Source: Actinomadura pelletieri DSM 43383
GTDB lineage: Bacteria; Actinomycetota; Actinomycetes; Streptosporangiales; Streptosporangiaceae
NCBI RefSeq assembly: GCF_003634705.1
Contig: NZ_RBWU01000003.1
Coordinates: 124,001 to 188,000, forward strand
Direction of reading: 5' to 3'
Length of the DNA stretch: 64,000 nucleotides
Below are positions 16,435 to 25,200 of this stretch, piece after piece (the stretch's first letter is position 1; each line of letters begins with the position of its first letter). The translations under genes were made by a program, and so were the position numbers. The notes beneath the pieces were generated by a model. It was not told where the DNA came from and ran no database searches. It was given only the letters and a program-made list of their open reading frames with translations.

Positions 16435-16932
16435 TCAGGAGGACGGCGTCGCCTGCTGCGTGTGGTGGTCAAGTAGGCGGGTGAGCAGACGCACGAACTG
16501 GTCGCGTTCGGCGGGGAGCAGCGGGGCGAGCAACTCCTCGTGCAGGTCGTCCAGGACCTTGTCGAGACGGCGCAACCGCCGGCGCCCCTGGGTGGTGATC
16601 GTGATGACGTTGCGGCGGCGGTCGCCGGGATCGGGCGCCCGCTCGACGAGGCCGCGTTCGGCCAGTTCGTTGAGGACGCCGACCATGTCGCTGCGGTAGA
16701 TGCCGGTGCGTCGGCTCAGCGTGGCCTGGCTGCCCGGGCCGTACTCCTCCAACGAGGCGAGCACGGCGTAGTGCCACCTGTGGGCGTCCGCCCTGGCCAG
16801 CCCCTCGGTCACCAGTCGGTCCGACCGCGCGGACACGTGTGACAGCAGCCGACTGGCCCGTCGACGCAGCCTCTCCGGCGTCCTGAACTCGCCGTCGTCG
16901 GGCATGTCCGCGGCTTCGGCTCTGCTGGTCAT
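16435..16932 (-). CDS. MarR family transcriptional regulator (165 aa)
   Basis: Winged-helix repressor: SQATLSRRTGIYRSDMVGVLNEL (recognition helix), AERGLVERAPDPGDRRRNVITIT (wing), then C-terminal dimer helices. ATG 16932 lies 7 nt after a TAGGAT box on the minus strand, so the mRNA is probably leaderless; ATG 16905 is a shorter alternative. It is divergent from a second MarR-like gene at 17042 with three palindromes between them. Confidence 0.87.
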   Translation of the reverse strand: MTSRAEAADMPDDGEFRTPERLRRRASRLLSHVSARSDRLVTEGLARADAHRWHYAVLASLEEYGPGSQATLSRRTGIYRSDMVGVLNELAERGLVERAPDPGDRRRNVITITTQGRRRLRRLDKVLDDLHEELLAPLLPAERDQFVRLLTRLLDHHTQQATPSS

Positions 16933-16939
16933 GATGCCG

Positions 16940-16945
16940 ATCCTA
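16940..16945 (-). promoter_or_regulatory. -10 box TAGGAT for a leaderless MarR gene
   Basis: On the minus strand TAGGAT ends 7 nt before ATG 16932. It lies 9 bp from the first operator palindrome (16954-16970), so repressor binding would cover the promoter. Confidence 0.5.
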
Positions 16946-16953
16946 CCGTGTTG

Positions 16954-17017
16954 CGTTAGTCGGACTAACGATGTAACTTCGTTCATATCACAAACGTTAG
17001 AAGGACTAACGTTAGTC
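16954..17017. promoter_or_regulatory. cluster of MarR-type operators between divergent regulators
   Basis: CGTTAGT-N3-ACTAACG (16954-16970) is perfect. CGTTAG-N5-CTAACG (16995-17011) shares the half site and overlaps the 14-bp palindrome 17004-17017 (GACTAAC-GTTAGTC). All use the half site CGTTAG. They sit over both divergent promoters. Confidence 0.8.
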
Positions 17018-17041
17018 TTCGGAACGGACTTGGAGGCCCTC

Positions 17042-17500
17042 GTGACGACGACGATCCAGCCCTTCGGTACGGCGCTCATCGGCCAGACCGAGAAGGCGCT
17101 CAACGCGATCCTTACCCGGCAACTCGCCGGAACCGGCATCACCGAACCCCAGTGGGTGACCCTCACGCTGACCGTGGTCGGCGGCGGTGCGGTCGACCGG
17201 GCCGAACTCATCCGCCGGGTCAGCGGCGCCACACGGTTCAGTCAGGCGTCGGTGGCCGAACGCATCACCGAGCTGACCGCCGCGGGGATTCTGCGTGAGG
17301 GCGACGGCCGCGTGCAGGTCACCGACGAAGGACAGGAACGCTGGACACAGGTCCGCACCACCCTGGACCCGATCACCCAGGAACTGTGGGGCGACCAGCC
17401 GACCGAGGACCTCGCCACCGCAGGCCGCGTCCTCAGCACCATCCTGGACCGAGCCAACACGATCCTGGCCGGTCGACAAAGCCCCGAAAGCCGACTCTGA
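17042..17500 (+). CDS. MarR-like winged-helix regulator (152 aa)
   Basis: The protein is all-helical with a winged-helix core: RAELIRRVSGATRFSQASVAERITELTAAGIL and GRVQVTDEGQERW. GTG 17042 has GGAGG 5 nt upstream, so the longer frame from 16904, which would cross the operators, is rejected. Being driven from the same operator cluster as the MarR gene at 16435, it is probably repressed by it and may be its antagonist or a second-level regulator (inference). Confidence 0.78.
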   Translation: MTTTIQPFGTALIGQTEKALNAILTRQLAGTGITEPQWVTLTLTVVGGGAVDRAELIRRVSGATRFSQASVAERITELTAAGILREGDGRVQVTDEGQERWTQVRTTLDPITQELWGDQPTEDLATAGRVLSTILDRANTILAGRQSPESRL

Positions 17501-17534
17501 AGCGATGGATGATCACGACCCGAGTCCTATATGT

Positions 17535-17790
17535 CTTGGGGGAGCGAGCGAGGACGGGTCGCAGTGGTTCGATCTCGGCGGCGGACTAACGACCGGCCCG
17601 AGTACGACGTGGCGCGGTTTTAACCGGGTCGAAGTGTTCGTCTGGCACGGAAGCGGCCTGGCGGCCCGGTGGGCAGGAGTTGCACGTGTTCGTCCGTGGT
17701 GCGCACAACAACCTCTACCAGCTGCGGTGAAGGGCGAGTGAAGGCTGGTCGTCCTGGTTCAACCTCGGCGGCGGTATCGAGTAGACCGGC
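17535..17790 (+). pseudogene. remnant of a PLL/fucolectin-like beta-propeller gene
   Basis: The plus strand still encodes propeller-repeat pieces: DGSQWFDLGGGLTTGPS, VEVFVWHGSGLAARW, then HVFVRGAHNNLYQLR followed by a stop, and EGWSSWFNLGGGIE followed by a stop. The W-x-x-LGGG / VFVRG-x-x-NxLY pattern is that of PLL-type lectin repeats. In-frame stops and frame changes show decay. No start or full gene remains. Confidence 0.68.
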
Positions 17791-17822
17791 TGCGCTCTCC
17801 GGCTCTCGTCCGAGGAGCGCCG

Positions 17823-18479
17823 TCACTTGGCGGGAACGCCGAGCAGTGGCAGGCACGGCGCAAGGCCGTGCACGGTGACCGGGGTGGTGCGGTGCCGCTC
17901 CCAGTCCGCGCGGCTGAGGCGGAGGCGGTGGTCGGTGACCCGGCCACCGCGGACGACCCGACGGTGGAGGCCGTCGGACCGGTAGCCGAGTTTGCGGGAG
18001 ACCGCCTGGGACGCGAGGTTCTCCTCGAATGCGGCAGAGGTCGCGTCCTCGGCTCCCAGGCCGGTAAAGGCCAGGTGCAGCACCGCGGCCCGCATCTCGG
18101 TTCCGATGCCCTGGCCCTGGTGGCGTCGCCCGAGCCACGAGCCGGTGCCGACCTCCCGGGTGATCGCCAGGTCACGCGCGTCGAGGCTCTGCGACCCGAC
18201 GGGGACACCGTCGTGGAACACCGTGAGGTTGAGCGTCCAGTCTCGGGGCTCCCAGGTGCCCAGCTGGAGCCAGTGGTGCTGGACGACGCTCCGTGCGACA
18301 TCGGCGGGCGGCCGGTCGGTCCACGGGACCGCGAACGGCATCGTCTCGGGATCGTGGATGCCTTCGGCCGCCAGTTCCGCCAGGGCTGCCAGTTCATCCG
18401 GTGACGGCAACCGCAGTTCGACCCTCGGGGTGCTCAGCCTCAATCCGAGGAGCGGGAAGTGGTCGGTAAGTCGCCCCAT
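17823..18479 (-). CDS. GNAT family N-acetyltransferase (218 aa)
   Basis: RimJ/RimL-type acetyltransferase. Seen: the VELRLPSPDEL start, VPVGSQSLDARDL (strand 4) and GSWLGRRHQGQGIGTEMRAAVLHLAF, which holds the acetyl-CoA loop RxxGxG, then AVSRKLGYR near the C-terminus. The substrate is unknown. ATG 18479 is used; a weak AATACT box 6 nt upstream might mean a leaderless start. It is a single gene. Confidence 0.88.
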   Translation of the reverse strand: MGRLTDHFPLLGLRLSTPRVELRLPSPDELAALAELAAEGIHDPETMPFAVPWTDRPPADVARSVVQHHWLQLGTWEPRDWTLNLTVFHDGVPVGSQSLDARDLAITREVGTGSWLGRRHQGQGIGTEMRAAVLHLAFTGLGAEDATSAAFEENLASQAVSRKLGYRSDGLHRRVVRGGRVTDHRLRLSRADWERHRTTPVTVHGLAPCLPLLGVPAK

Positions 18480-18552
18480 GCCCGCAGTATTGTCGGGTGG
18501 TCGTCGGCCATCCAAGCGATTTTCCCGTCACTGTGGAGCCGGGGAGTTCGGG

Positions 18553-19392
18553 TCAGGGTTTGCGGGCCACGGCGCCGTAGCCGTCTACGTGAGTGGGGTC
18601 GTCGCCCTGCGTTGGGTTCGGGCGCCACTGGGAGATGGACACCATTCCCGGGTCGACTTTCTCCAGGCCGTCGAAAAGCGCGTCCAGTTGTTCGACGCTG
18701 CGGAGTATGTAGGGAAGCGTTCCCGACTCGGCGTACTGCTCCGTGCTTTGTCTGGCGAGCTCCGAGGTGTCGGTACAGTCCCAGAGGACGAGGTGGCTGC
18801 CCGAGGGGACGCCAGCCATGGTTTCGGACACGATCTGCTTGGCGGTCTCATATTCCTGGCAGAAACCCATGACGCCCATGAACATCACCGCGATCGGCTC
18901 GTCGAAGTTCAGGACGTCGGCCGCCGCCGCGAGAATCCGCCGGGGATCGTGATAGTCGGCGTCGAGAAAGTCGGTGGTGCCCTCCGGGGTGGTTCCGCGC
19001 ATCAGAGCGTGTGCGTGCGCGCGCACCATGGGGTCGTTGTCGACGTAGAGAACGCGGGCGTCGGGGGCGACCCGCTGCGCGACCTCGTGGGTGTTGGGCT
19101 CGATGGGAAGTCCCGCGCCGATGTCGAGGAAATTGCGGATTCCGGCCTCGGACGCCAGGTGGTTCACGACGCGGATCAGGAACCTGCGGGACTGGCGCGC
19201 GAGCGGGATCAGGTCCGGGTTCAGCGCGGCCGTGGCGTCACCGATTTTCCGGTCGACCTCGTAGTTGTCCTTGCCGCCCAGCCAGTAATTCCATGTTCGC
19301 GCAGGCGAGGGAATGTCCGTGCGCAGCCGTGCCGGGACGTGCTCCGCGGGCTGCCCGGACGCGTCGTCGTAAGTGGCGCCGGATGGGGGCAT
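18553..19392 (-). CDS. SAM-dependent methyltransferase, DUF574/Methyltransf_19 family (279 aa)
   Basis: Paralog of 8491-9345 and 21380-22192: RTWNYWLGGKDNYEVDR, FLDIGAGLPIEPNTHEVAQ, RVLYVDNDPMVRAHAHAL and YGAVARKP. ATG 19392 has GAGGAG 6 nt upstream, so the long frame to 19935 is a shadow of the amidohydrolase gene. The substrate is unknown. It is 41 bp downstream of the amidohydrolase gene on the same strand and may be co-transcribed with it. Confidence 0.9.
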   Translation of the reverse strand: MPPSGATYDDASGQPAEHVPARLRTDIPSPARTWNYWLGGKDNYEVDRKIGDATAALNPDLIPLARQSRRFLIRVVNHLASEAGIRNFLDIGAGLPIEPNTHEVAQRVAPDARVLYVDNDPMVRAHAHALMRGTTPEGTTDFLDADYHDPRRILAAAADVLNFDEPIAVMFMGVMGFCQEYETAKQIVSETMAGVPSGSHLVLWDCTDTSELARQSTEQYAESGTLPYILRSVEQLDALFDGLEKVDPGMVSISQWRPNPTQGDDPTHVDGYGAVARKP

Positions 19393-19433
19393 TGTCAGCT
19401 CCTCGAAATGGCCTCGGCCGTGTCGGAGGGAAC

Positions 19434-20630
19434 CTACGTTTCGGACGGGGAGTGCGTGGAACGGCCCCGGGAGACGACGACGCGGATGTTCCGGATCGCG
19501 GTGATGTCGGTGGTGGGGTCGCCGTCGACGAGGAGCAGGTCGGCGTCGAGGCCGGGGCGGAGGCGTCCCGTCCGGTCCGCCAGGCCGCAGGCCTGGGCGG
19601 CGAGGCCCGTCGCCGACGCGAGGGCGGTCGTCGGGGGGACGCCGGAGCTGACGAGGTCGATGACCGCCTGGGGCAGGTTGCCATGCGGTTTGATCGGGTT
19701 GATCCCGGAGTCGACGCCGCTGACCAGTGTCACGCCGCCCCGGTACAGGTCCGCGACCTGGGCGTGCCTGGCCTCGACGGAGATGCCGATCCGTTCGATC
19801 AGTGCCGCCACGGCCGGGGGCGGCTCGGTGAGACGGCTCTGGTCGTGGCCGAGGGTCGGGCAGACCATGATCCCCGCCGCGGCGATCGCCTCGGCGAGTT
19901 CGGGCGGCGTGTGGATGCCGTCCTCGGTGATGCAACTGCAGTGCTCGATGCCGTCCACGCCCGCGGCGACGCAGTTCTCCACCCCGGTGAGGGCGTGCGC
20001 GTGCGCGGTGACGGGCAGCCCGAGCCGGTGCGCCTCCTCGACGACGGCTCTGAGTTCCGCGGTCTCGAACTGGCAGGCGCGGATGTCGGTGGCGGGCGTC
20101 ATCACCCCGCCGGTCGCCATGATCTTGATGAGGTCGGCGCCGCGGTCGGCGCGTTCCCGGACGGCCCGGCGCAGTTCCTCGATGCCGCGCGCCTCACCGC
20201 CCATGGAGGCGCAGTGACCGCCCACGCTCGTGACCGGCGGGCCGGACGCGACGACGGTCGGGCCGTCCGGACGGTCGTGATGCCGTTCCACGACCCGCCA
20301 CTGGTGGTCGCCGACGTCACGGACCGCCGTGACCCCGGCGGCGAGCTGCGCGGCGAGCGCCGCGTCGACGGCCGCGTCGAGCTCGTCCTCGGAGAGACCG
20401 GGCAGCCGGTCGAGCGCGTCGGGTTCGCTGTTGCCGCACAGGTGGCTGTGGGCGTCGATGAGGCCGGGAAGCAGCGTGGTCCCCGGGATGTGGATCACTT
20501 CGCAGCCGTCCGGCGCGGGTGCCCCGCCCGATTCGACTCCCACGATGGCGCCCTCCTCGACCAGGACGAGGGCGCCGTCCGGGAGCGGCCCGTGGCCGTC
20601 GAACGCGATGTCAGCGCGATAGGCCTGCAT
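19434..20630 (-). CDS. metal-dependent amidohydrolase (398 aa)
   Basis: Imidazolonepropionase/prolidase-like amidohydrolase. LLPGLIDAHSHLCG carries the HxH metal ligands (H61, H63), ADLIKIMATGG the lysine expected to be carbamylated, TAHAHAL and GIEHCS the next histidines, and SGVDSG the final aspartate. The C-terminal composite sandwich domain is present (LRPGLDADLLLVDGDP). It probably cleaves a cyclic amide or dipeptide; the substrate is unknown. ATG 20630 lies 6 nt after TAACCT on the minus strand, suggesting a leaderless transcript. It is divergent from a TetR gene that probably controls it. Confidence 0.87.
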   Translation of the reverse strand: MQAYRADIAFDGHGPLPDGALVLVEEGAIVGVESGGAPAPDGCEVIHIPGTTLLPGLIDAHSHLCGNSEPDALDRLPGLSEDELDAAVDAALAAQLAAGVTAVRDVGDHQWRVVERHHDRPDGPTVVASGPPVTSVGGHCASMGGEARGIEELRRAVRERADRGADLIKIMATGGVMTPATDIRACQFETAELRAVVEEAHRLGLPVTAHAHALTGVENCVAAGVDGIEHCSCITEDGIHTPPELAEAIAAAGIMVCPTLGHDQSRLTEPPPAVAALIERIGISVEARHAQVADLYRGGVTLVSGVDSGINPIKPHGNLPQAVIDLVSSGVPPTTALASATGLAAQACGLADRTGRLRPGLDADLLLVDGDPTTDITAIRNIRVVVSRGRSTHSPSET

Positions 20631-20636
20631 GAAGCG

Positions 20637-20678
20637 AGGTTACAACGTTTGTAGTTTCGGGCACTACGGTTGTAGTTT
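20637..20678. promoter_or_regulatory. divergent promoter with TetR-type operator repeats
   Basis: TACAA-CGT-TTGTA (20641-20653) and ACTAC-N4-GTAGT (20663-20676) are palindromes. GTTTGTAGTTT (20647-20657) is repeated as GGTTGTAGTTT (20668-20678), 21 bp apart. -10 boxes lie at 20642-20637 (TAACCT, minus) and 20673-20678 (TAGTTT, plus), each 6-7 nt from its start codon. A single bound regulator could shut both. Confidence 0.7.
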
Positions 20679-20685
20679 TGCGGAT

Positions 20686-21276
20686 GTGTCGAAACGACGT
20701 GAAGAGTTGCTCGATGCGGCGATCTCCTTGCTCGGTGAGCGAGGAATGCGCGAACTCACCCACCGTGGTGTCGACGCCGCCGCCGGGTTGCCGGTCGGTT
20801 CCGCGTCCAATCATTTCCGCACTCGGGACGCGCTGCTCAGCGCCGTCGTCGAACGGTTCGCGACCCGGGAGCGCACTTACTGGGACGACGTCGCCGCGCG
20901 CGTCGCGCCCAGCACGCCCCAGGAATTGGCTCATGTTCTGACCGTTCTCGCGCGGGAGGCGACAGGGCCGCATCGGACCTTGACCATGGCCCGGTACGCC
21001 ATCCTCGTCGAGGCGGGTCTGCAGCCGTCGCTGCGGGCGCGGCTGACCGAAACCGGCGCCCGCGTCAACACCTGGTTCACCAACTGGCTGCGGGTCGCCG
21101 GATCGACCGACCCCGAACGCCACGCGCCGATCCTCATGAACCACTGGACGGGTGTCGTCCTGCACCAACTCGCCGATCAGAATCCGGCGTTCGACCCGTC
21201 CGGGCAGTTCTCGGCGCTCGTCATGAGCGTCGTCGGTCCGCGTTCGCGTCGGCCGTCGTCGCTGGCCGGATCCTGA
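20686..21276 (+). CDS. TetR family transcriptional regulator (196 aa)
   Basis: The HTH reads KRREELLDAAISLLGERGMRELTHRGVDAAAGLPVGSASNHF (rule: only the pattern is cited in parts; the key turn is AAGLPVGSASNHF). The C-terminal helical domain would bind a ligand. GTG 20686 fits a TAGTTT box 7 nt upstream; the ATG at 20629 would put the promoter inside the gene and is rejected. It is divergent from the amidohydrolase gene and probably regulates it and itself. Confidence 0.87.
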   Translation: MSKRREELLDAAISLLGERGMRELTHRGVDAAAGLPVGSASNHFRTRDALLSAVVERFATRERTYWDDVAARVAPSTPQELAHVLTVLAREATGPHRTLTMARYAILVEAGLQPSLRARLTETGARVNTWFTNWLRVAGSTDPERHAPILMNHWTGVVLHQLADQNPAFDPSGQFSALVMSVVGPRSRRPSSLAGS

Positions 21277-21379
21277 CATCTCAGAGGACGCCGCCGCTTC
21301 GCTCGGCGATTGACCCCACGGCTCGCTCCGATTAGTGAATGATTGACGCATTCGTCCACTGGAGAAGGGGAATCCGCCC

Positions 21380-22192
21380 ATGCCGAACGAGCCGCGTCCG
21401 GTCCCCGACATCGACACGAGCGTGCCGCACTCGGCCCGAGTCTGGGATTACTGGCTGGGCGGCAAGGACAACTATCCCGTGGACCGCGAGGCCGGTGACG
21501 CGGTGCTGCGACTCCTGCCCGGCATCGCCGCGTCCGCCAAACACGACCGCGCCTTTCTGGGCCGCGCGGTGCGTTTCCTCGTCTCGAACGGGATACGGCA
21601 GTTCCTCGACCTCGGAACCGGGCTTCCCACCGTCGACAACACCCACGAGGTCGCGCAGCGGGTGGCGCCGTCGTCCCGCATCGTGTACGTCGACAACGAC
21701 CCGCTGGTGCTCGCGCACGCGCGGGCCCTGCTGACCAGTACCGCCGAAGGCGCGTGCGACTACATCGAGGCCGACATCCGTGACACGGGGCCGGTCCTGT
21801 CCGGCGCCGCGCGGACGCTCGACTTCAGAAAGCCGGTCGGGCTGATGTTGCTGGGAGTGTTGAACCACATCCTGGACGACGAGGAGGCACAGAGCATCGT
21901 CTCGGAACTGCTGGAAGCGCTGGCCCCCGGCAGTTACCTCGTCATCTCCCACACGTGCGACGCCACCACCGAGGAACTGGACGGCGAAGCCATGCGGCAG
22001 GCAGTACGCGAAGTGATGGAACGCGGCGGCACACCCATTTGCGCCCGGTCACCCGAACGGATCGAGCGGCTCCTGTCGGGAACGCGGATACTGGAACCCG
22101 GGGTCGTGTCGTGCTCCCGGTGGCGCCCCGATCCTTCACCGTGGCAGGAGCCAGAGGTTCCGCATTTCTGTGGCGTCGGCGCCCTCGACTGA
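21380..22192 (+). CDS. SAM-dependent methyltransferase, DUF574/Methyltransf_19 family (270 aa)
   Basis: Third paralog: DTSVPHSARVWDYWLGGKD near 11-29, FLDLGTGLPTVDNTHEVAQ near 75-93, RIVYVDNDPLVLAHARALL near 99-117. A GAAGGGGA site precedes ATG 21380. It lies only 10 bp upstream of the NACHT-LRR gene, so the two are probably one transcript; whether the methyltransferase takes part in the NACHT protein's job is unknown. Confidence 0.9.
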   Translation: MPNEPRPVPDIDTSVPHSARVWDYWLGGKDNYPVDREAGDAVLRLLPGIAASAKHDRAFLGRAVRFLVSNGIRQFLDLGTGLPTVDNTHEVAQRVAPSSRIVYVDNDPLVLAHARALLTSTAEGACDYIEADIRDTGPVLSGAARTLDFRKPVGLMLLGVLNHILDDEEAQSIVSELLEALAPGSYLVISHTCDATTEELDGEAMRQAVREVMERGGTPICARSPERIERLLSGTRILEPGVVSCSRWRPDPSPWQEPEVPHFCGVGALD

Positions 22193-22202
22193 AAGGGGAG
22201 CC

Positions 22203-25200
22203 GTGTCGGTCGAGGTCGCGGCCCTACGAGTCGGCGGATCGGTCGCGCAGCTGGCCGTGGGGCGGTGGCTCGCCGGACACACCACCAGGGACGCCGCCGG
22301 GAAGGACCTCGTCGAGCTGATCAAGACCGGGTTGCCGGACGAGATCAAGCGGCGGCGCGTCCAGCGGCAACTCGACGTCATGGCCGAGTCGGTCGCGGAA
22401 CGGATCCTCACCTTCGCCGGGCACGAGTTCCGGGGACTCGACGACGGCGACCGGGAGGCCACGCTTCACGAGGTCACCCGGACGCTCGAGGGAGCCGATC
22501 TCTCGGACGAGGCCTTGTTCGCCGCCGATGTCGATCCGGTGAAGCTGGCGCGGGGGCTCCGGTCGCGGATGCCGAGCCGCCGGGCCGAGTTCGAGTTGGG
22601 TGAGGCGGGAGCGCGGCTCTATGAGGTGACGCTGGACGAGTGCTGCGACTGCCTCGCCCGCATCATCGTCCACCTGCCCCAGTTCGGGGCACGGGCGTCG
22701 GTCGAGACGCTGGGACGGCTGAGCGGCCTGTCCGACCAGGTCGCCTCCGTGCTGGCGCGTCTGCCGGTGCGGACGCTCGACGCGCCGGAGGGCGAGTCGG
22801 AGGACGACGAGTTCACCCGCCGCTACCTGGCCTCGATCAGCGAGTCGCTCGACACGCTCGAACTGTTCGGCGTCCGGTTCGAGCGCTTCACCCGTCCGCA
22901 GACGACGTTGAGTGTGGCGTACATCAGCCTGAACGTCTCCGACGAGCGCAGACGCGTCAGCCGTCCCAAGGCCGCGCAGGCCGTACCCATCAACGAGTGG
23001 CAGGACGAGACCGCGCCGAGCACCGTGCGGGTGGAGGCCGCGCTCGCCGACAAGCGCCTGATGCTGCTGCGCGGCGAGGCGGGCGGTGGCAAGAGCACTC
23101 TCCTGCGCTGGCTCGCGATCACGGCTGCGCGCGGCTCGTTCAATGGTTCATTGGACGACTGGAACGGCTGTGTTCCGTTCCTCATCAAGTTGCGCAGCCA
23201 CGCGGGCGGATCACTGCCGCGTCCCGAGGAGTTCATCGACGACGCCGCGGGCAACCTCGCCGGGATCATGCCGCGTGGTTGGGCGCACCGGCGCCTGGCG
23301 TCCGGGCGGGCGCTGCTGCTCGTGGACGGCGTGGACGAGGTCACGACCGCCCAACGGCAGGCGGTGAGATCGTGGCTCAAGGACCTCGTCGCCCAGTTCC
23401 GGGACATCCGGATCGTCGTCACCTCCCGTCCGGCGGCCGCCGGGTACGACTGGCTGAGGGCCGAAGGGTTCGGCACGGCCTTCCTCGAACAACTCGGCCC
23501 GGCCGACGTGCGGAAACTCGTGCGGCACTGGTACAACGCCGTCCGCGACTGCCCTGATCTGCCCTGCCCTCCGGAACGTCTCCCGTCCTACGAGGCACGA
23601 CTGCTGGCACGGCTTGAGGCGGCCCCGGCCCTGCGGACGTTGGCGTCGAGTCCGCTGCTCGCCGCGATGCTGTGCGCGCTCAACCTCGACCGTGAGGCGC
23701 TGCCGCGCAACCGCATGGGCCTCTACGGCGCGGCGCTCGACATGCTCCTGGAGACGCGCGACATCAAGCGCGGCATCCCGAGCACCCTCGAACGCGACCA
23801 GAAGATCCGCATCCTGCAGGACATCGCCTGGCACCTCTCGACGAGCGCCCGTGTCGAGCTGCCGAAGGCGATGGTGGAACGGCTCGTCGCCGACCGGCTC
23901 GCCGCGATGCCGCAGGTCCGTGTGCCACCGGGCACGGTTCTGGACGAACTGCTCCAGCGCAGTGGCGTCCTCCGCGAACCCGTACCGGGACGCATCGACT
24001 TCGTGCACCGGACCGTCCAGGAGTACCTCACCGCCAAACAGGCCGCCGACCTCGGTGACATGGACCTCCTCGTCCGGTACGCGCACCGCGATACGTGGCG
24101 GGAGACCGTCATCATGGCCGCCGGTCACGCCAACGAACCCCTGAGGCGTGAACTCCTCACCGGCATTCTGGACCGTGCCCGTGCCGAGAAGCGCCGTGCC
24201 CGCGTCCTGAAACTGGTGGCCGTCGCCTGCCTGGAGACGCTCCCGGCCGTGCCGGACGACCTTCGCGCCGACCTCGACCAGTGTCTGGACGATCTGATCC
24301 CGCCCCGCGACGACGCCTCGGCCCGCTCCCTCGCCACGGCCGGTGAACCGGTGCTCGCCCGACTACCCGAGTCTCTGGACGGGCTCAACTGGACCTCCGC
24401 CTCGGCGACGATCCAGACGGCCTGCCTGATCAACGGACCGGGTGCCCTGGACGTGCTGGCGCGCTATGCGTCCGAATCCAATTCGCGGAGGCAGGGCCGC
24501 CTGGCCGAGGCATGGAACTACTTCGACCCCGACGACTTCGCCGAACGCGTCCTCTCTCGTTACCCACCGGGCGCCGAACTCCAGGTGAACCGCAGTCCGC
24601 GACAGCTTCGATCACTCGACAGGGTCCCGCCGCTCTCTCACCTCATCGTCTCCCTGGAAAGGATCGATGACTTCGAGTTCCTCGCCGCGCACGCGCAAAC
24701 ACTCAGGGGTCTCACTCTCTTCGGGGACGCATCGTTGGCGGATCTGTCACTTCTACCGCCCCTTCCAGCCCTGCGAGTCCTCAGCATCGGGACCCCGCAT
24801 CTGAGCGACCTCGGCTTCCTCGACGACCTGCCACGGTTGGACCGGGTCTACCTCTCCGACTGTGACCAGGTGACCGACTACTCACCCTTGGCACGCCAGA
24901 CCGAGTTGACCACGCTGTGGCTGTCTCATCCGACCCAATTGAGGACACTCACCTCGCTCCCTCCCATCGGAGCGCTCGAGACTCTCGCCCTCACCAGCAC
25001 GAACCTCGCCGAGGGCTTGGCGGAGATCCGGGCGGCGGTCCCCGGTCTTCGCGGCCTGTATGCAAGTTCCAGCGAATGGGTGGGGAGTCTTCGCCCTCTC
25101 ACCGGCCTCCCGCTGACCGAGCTCTATGTCGCGTACTGCCCGCACGTCACCGACTTCGACGTCCTCGGCACTCTGCCCACCCTTGACACTCTGGATCTGT

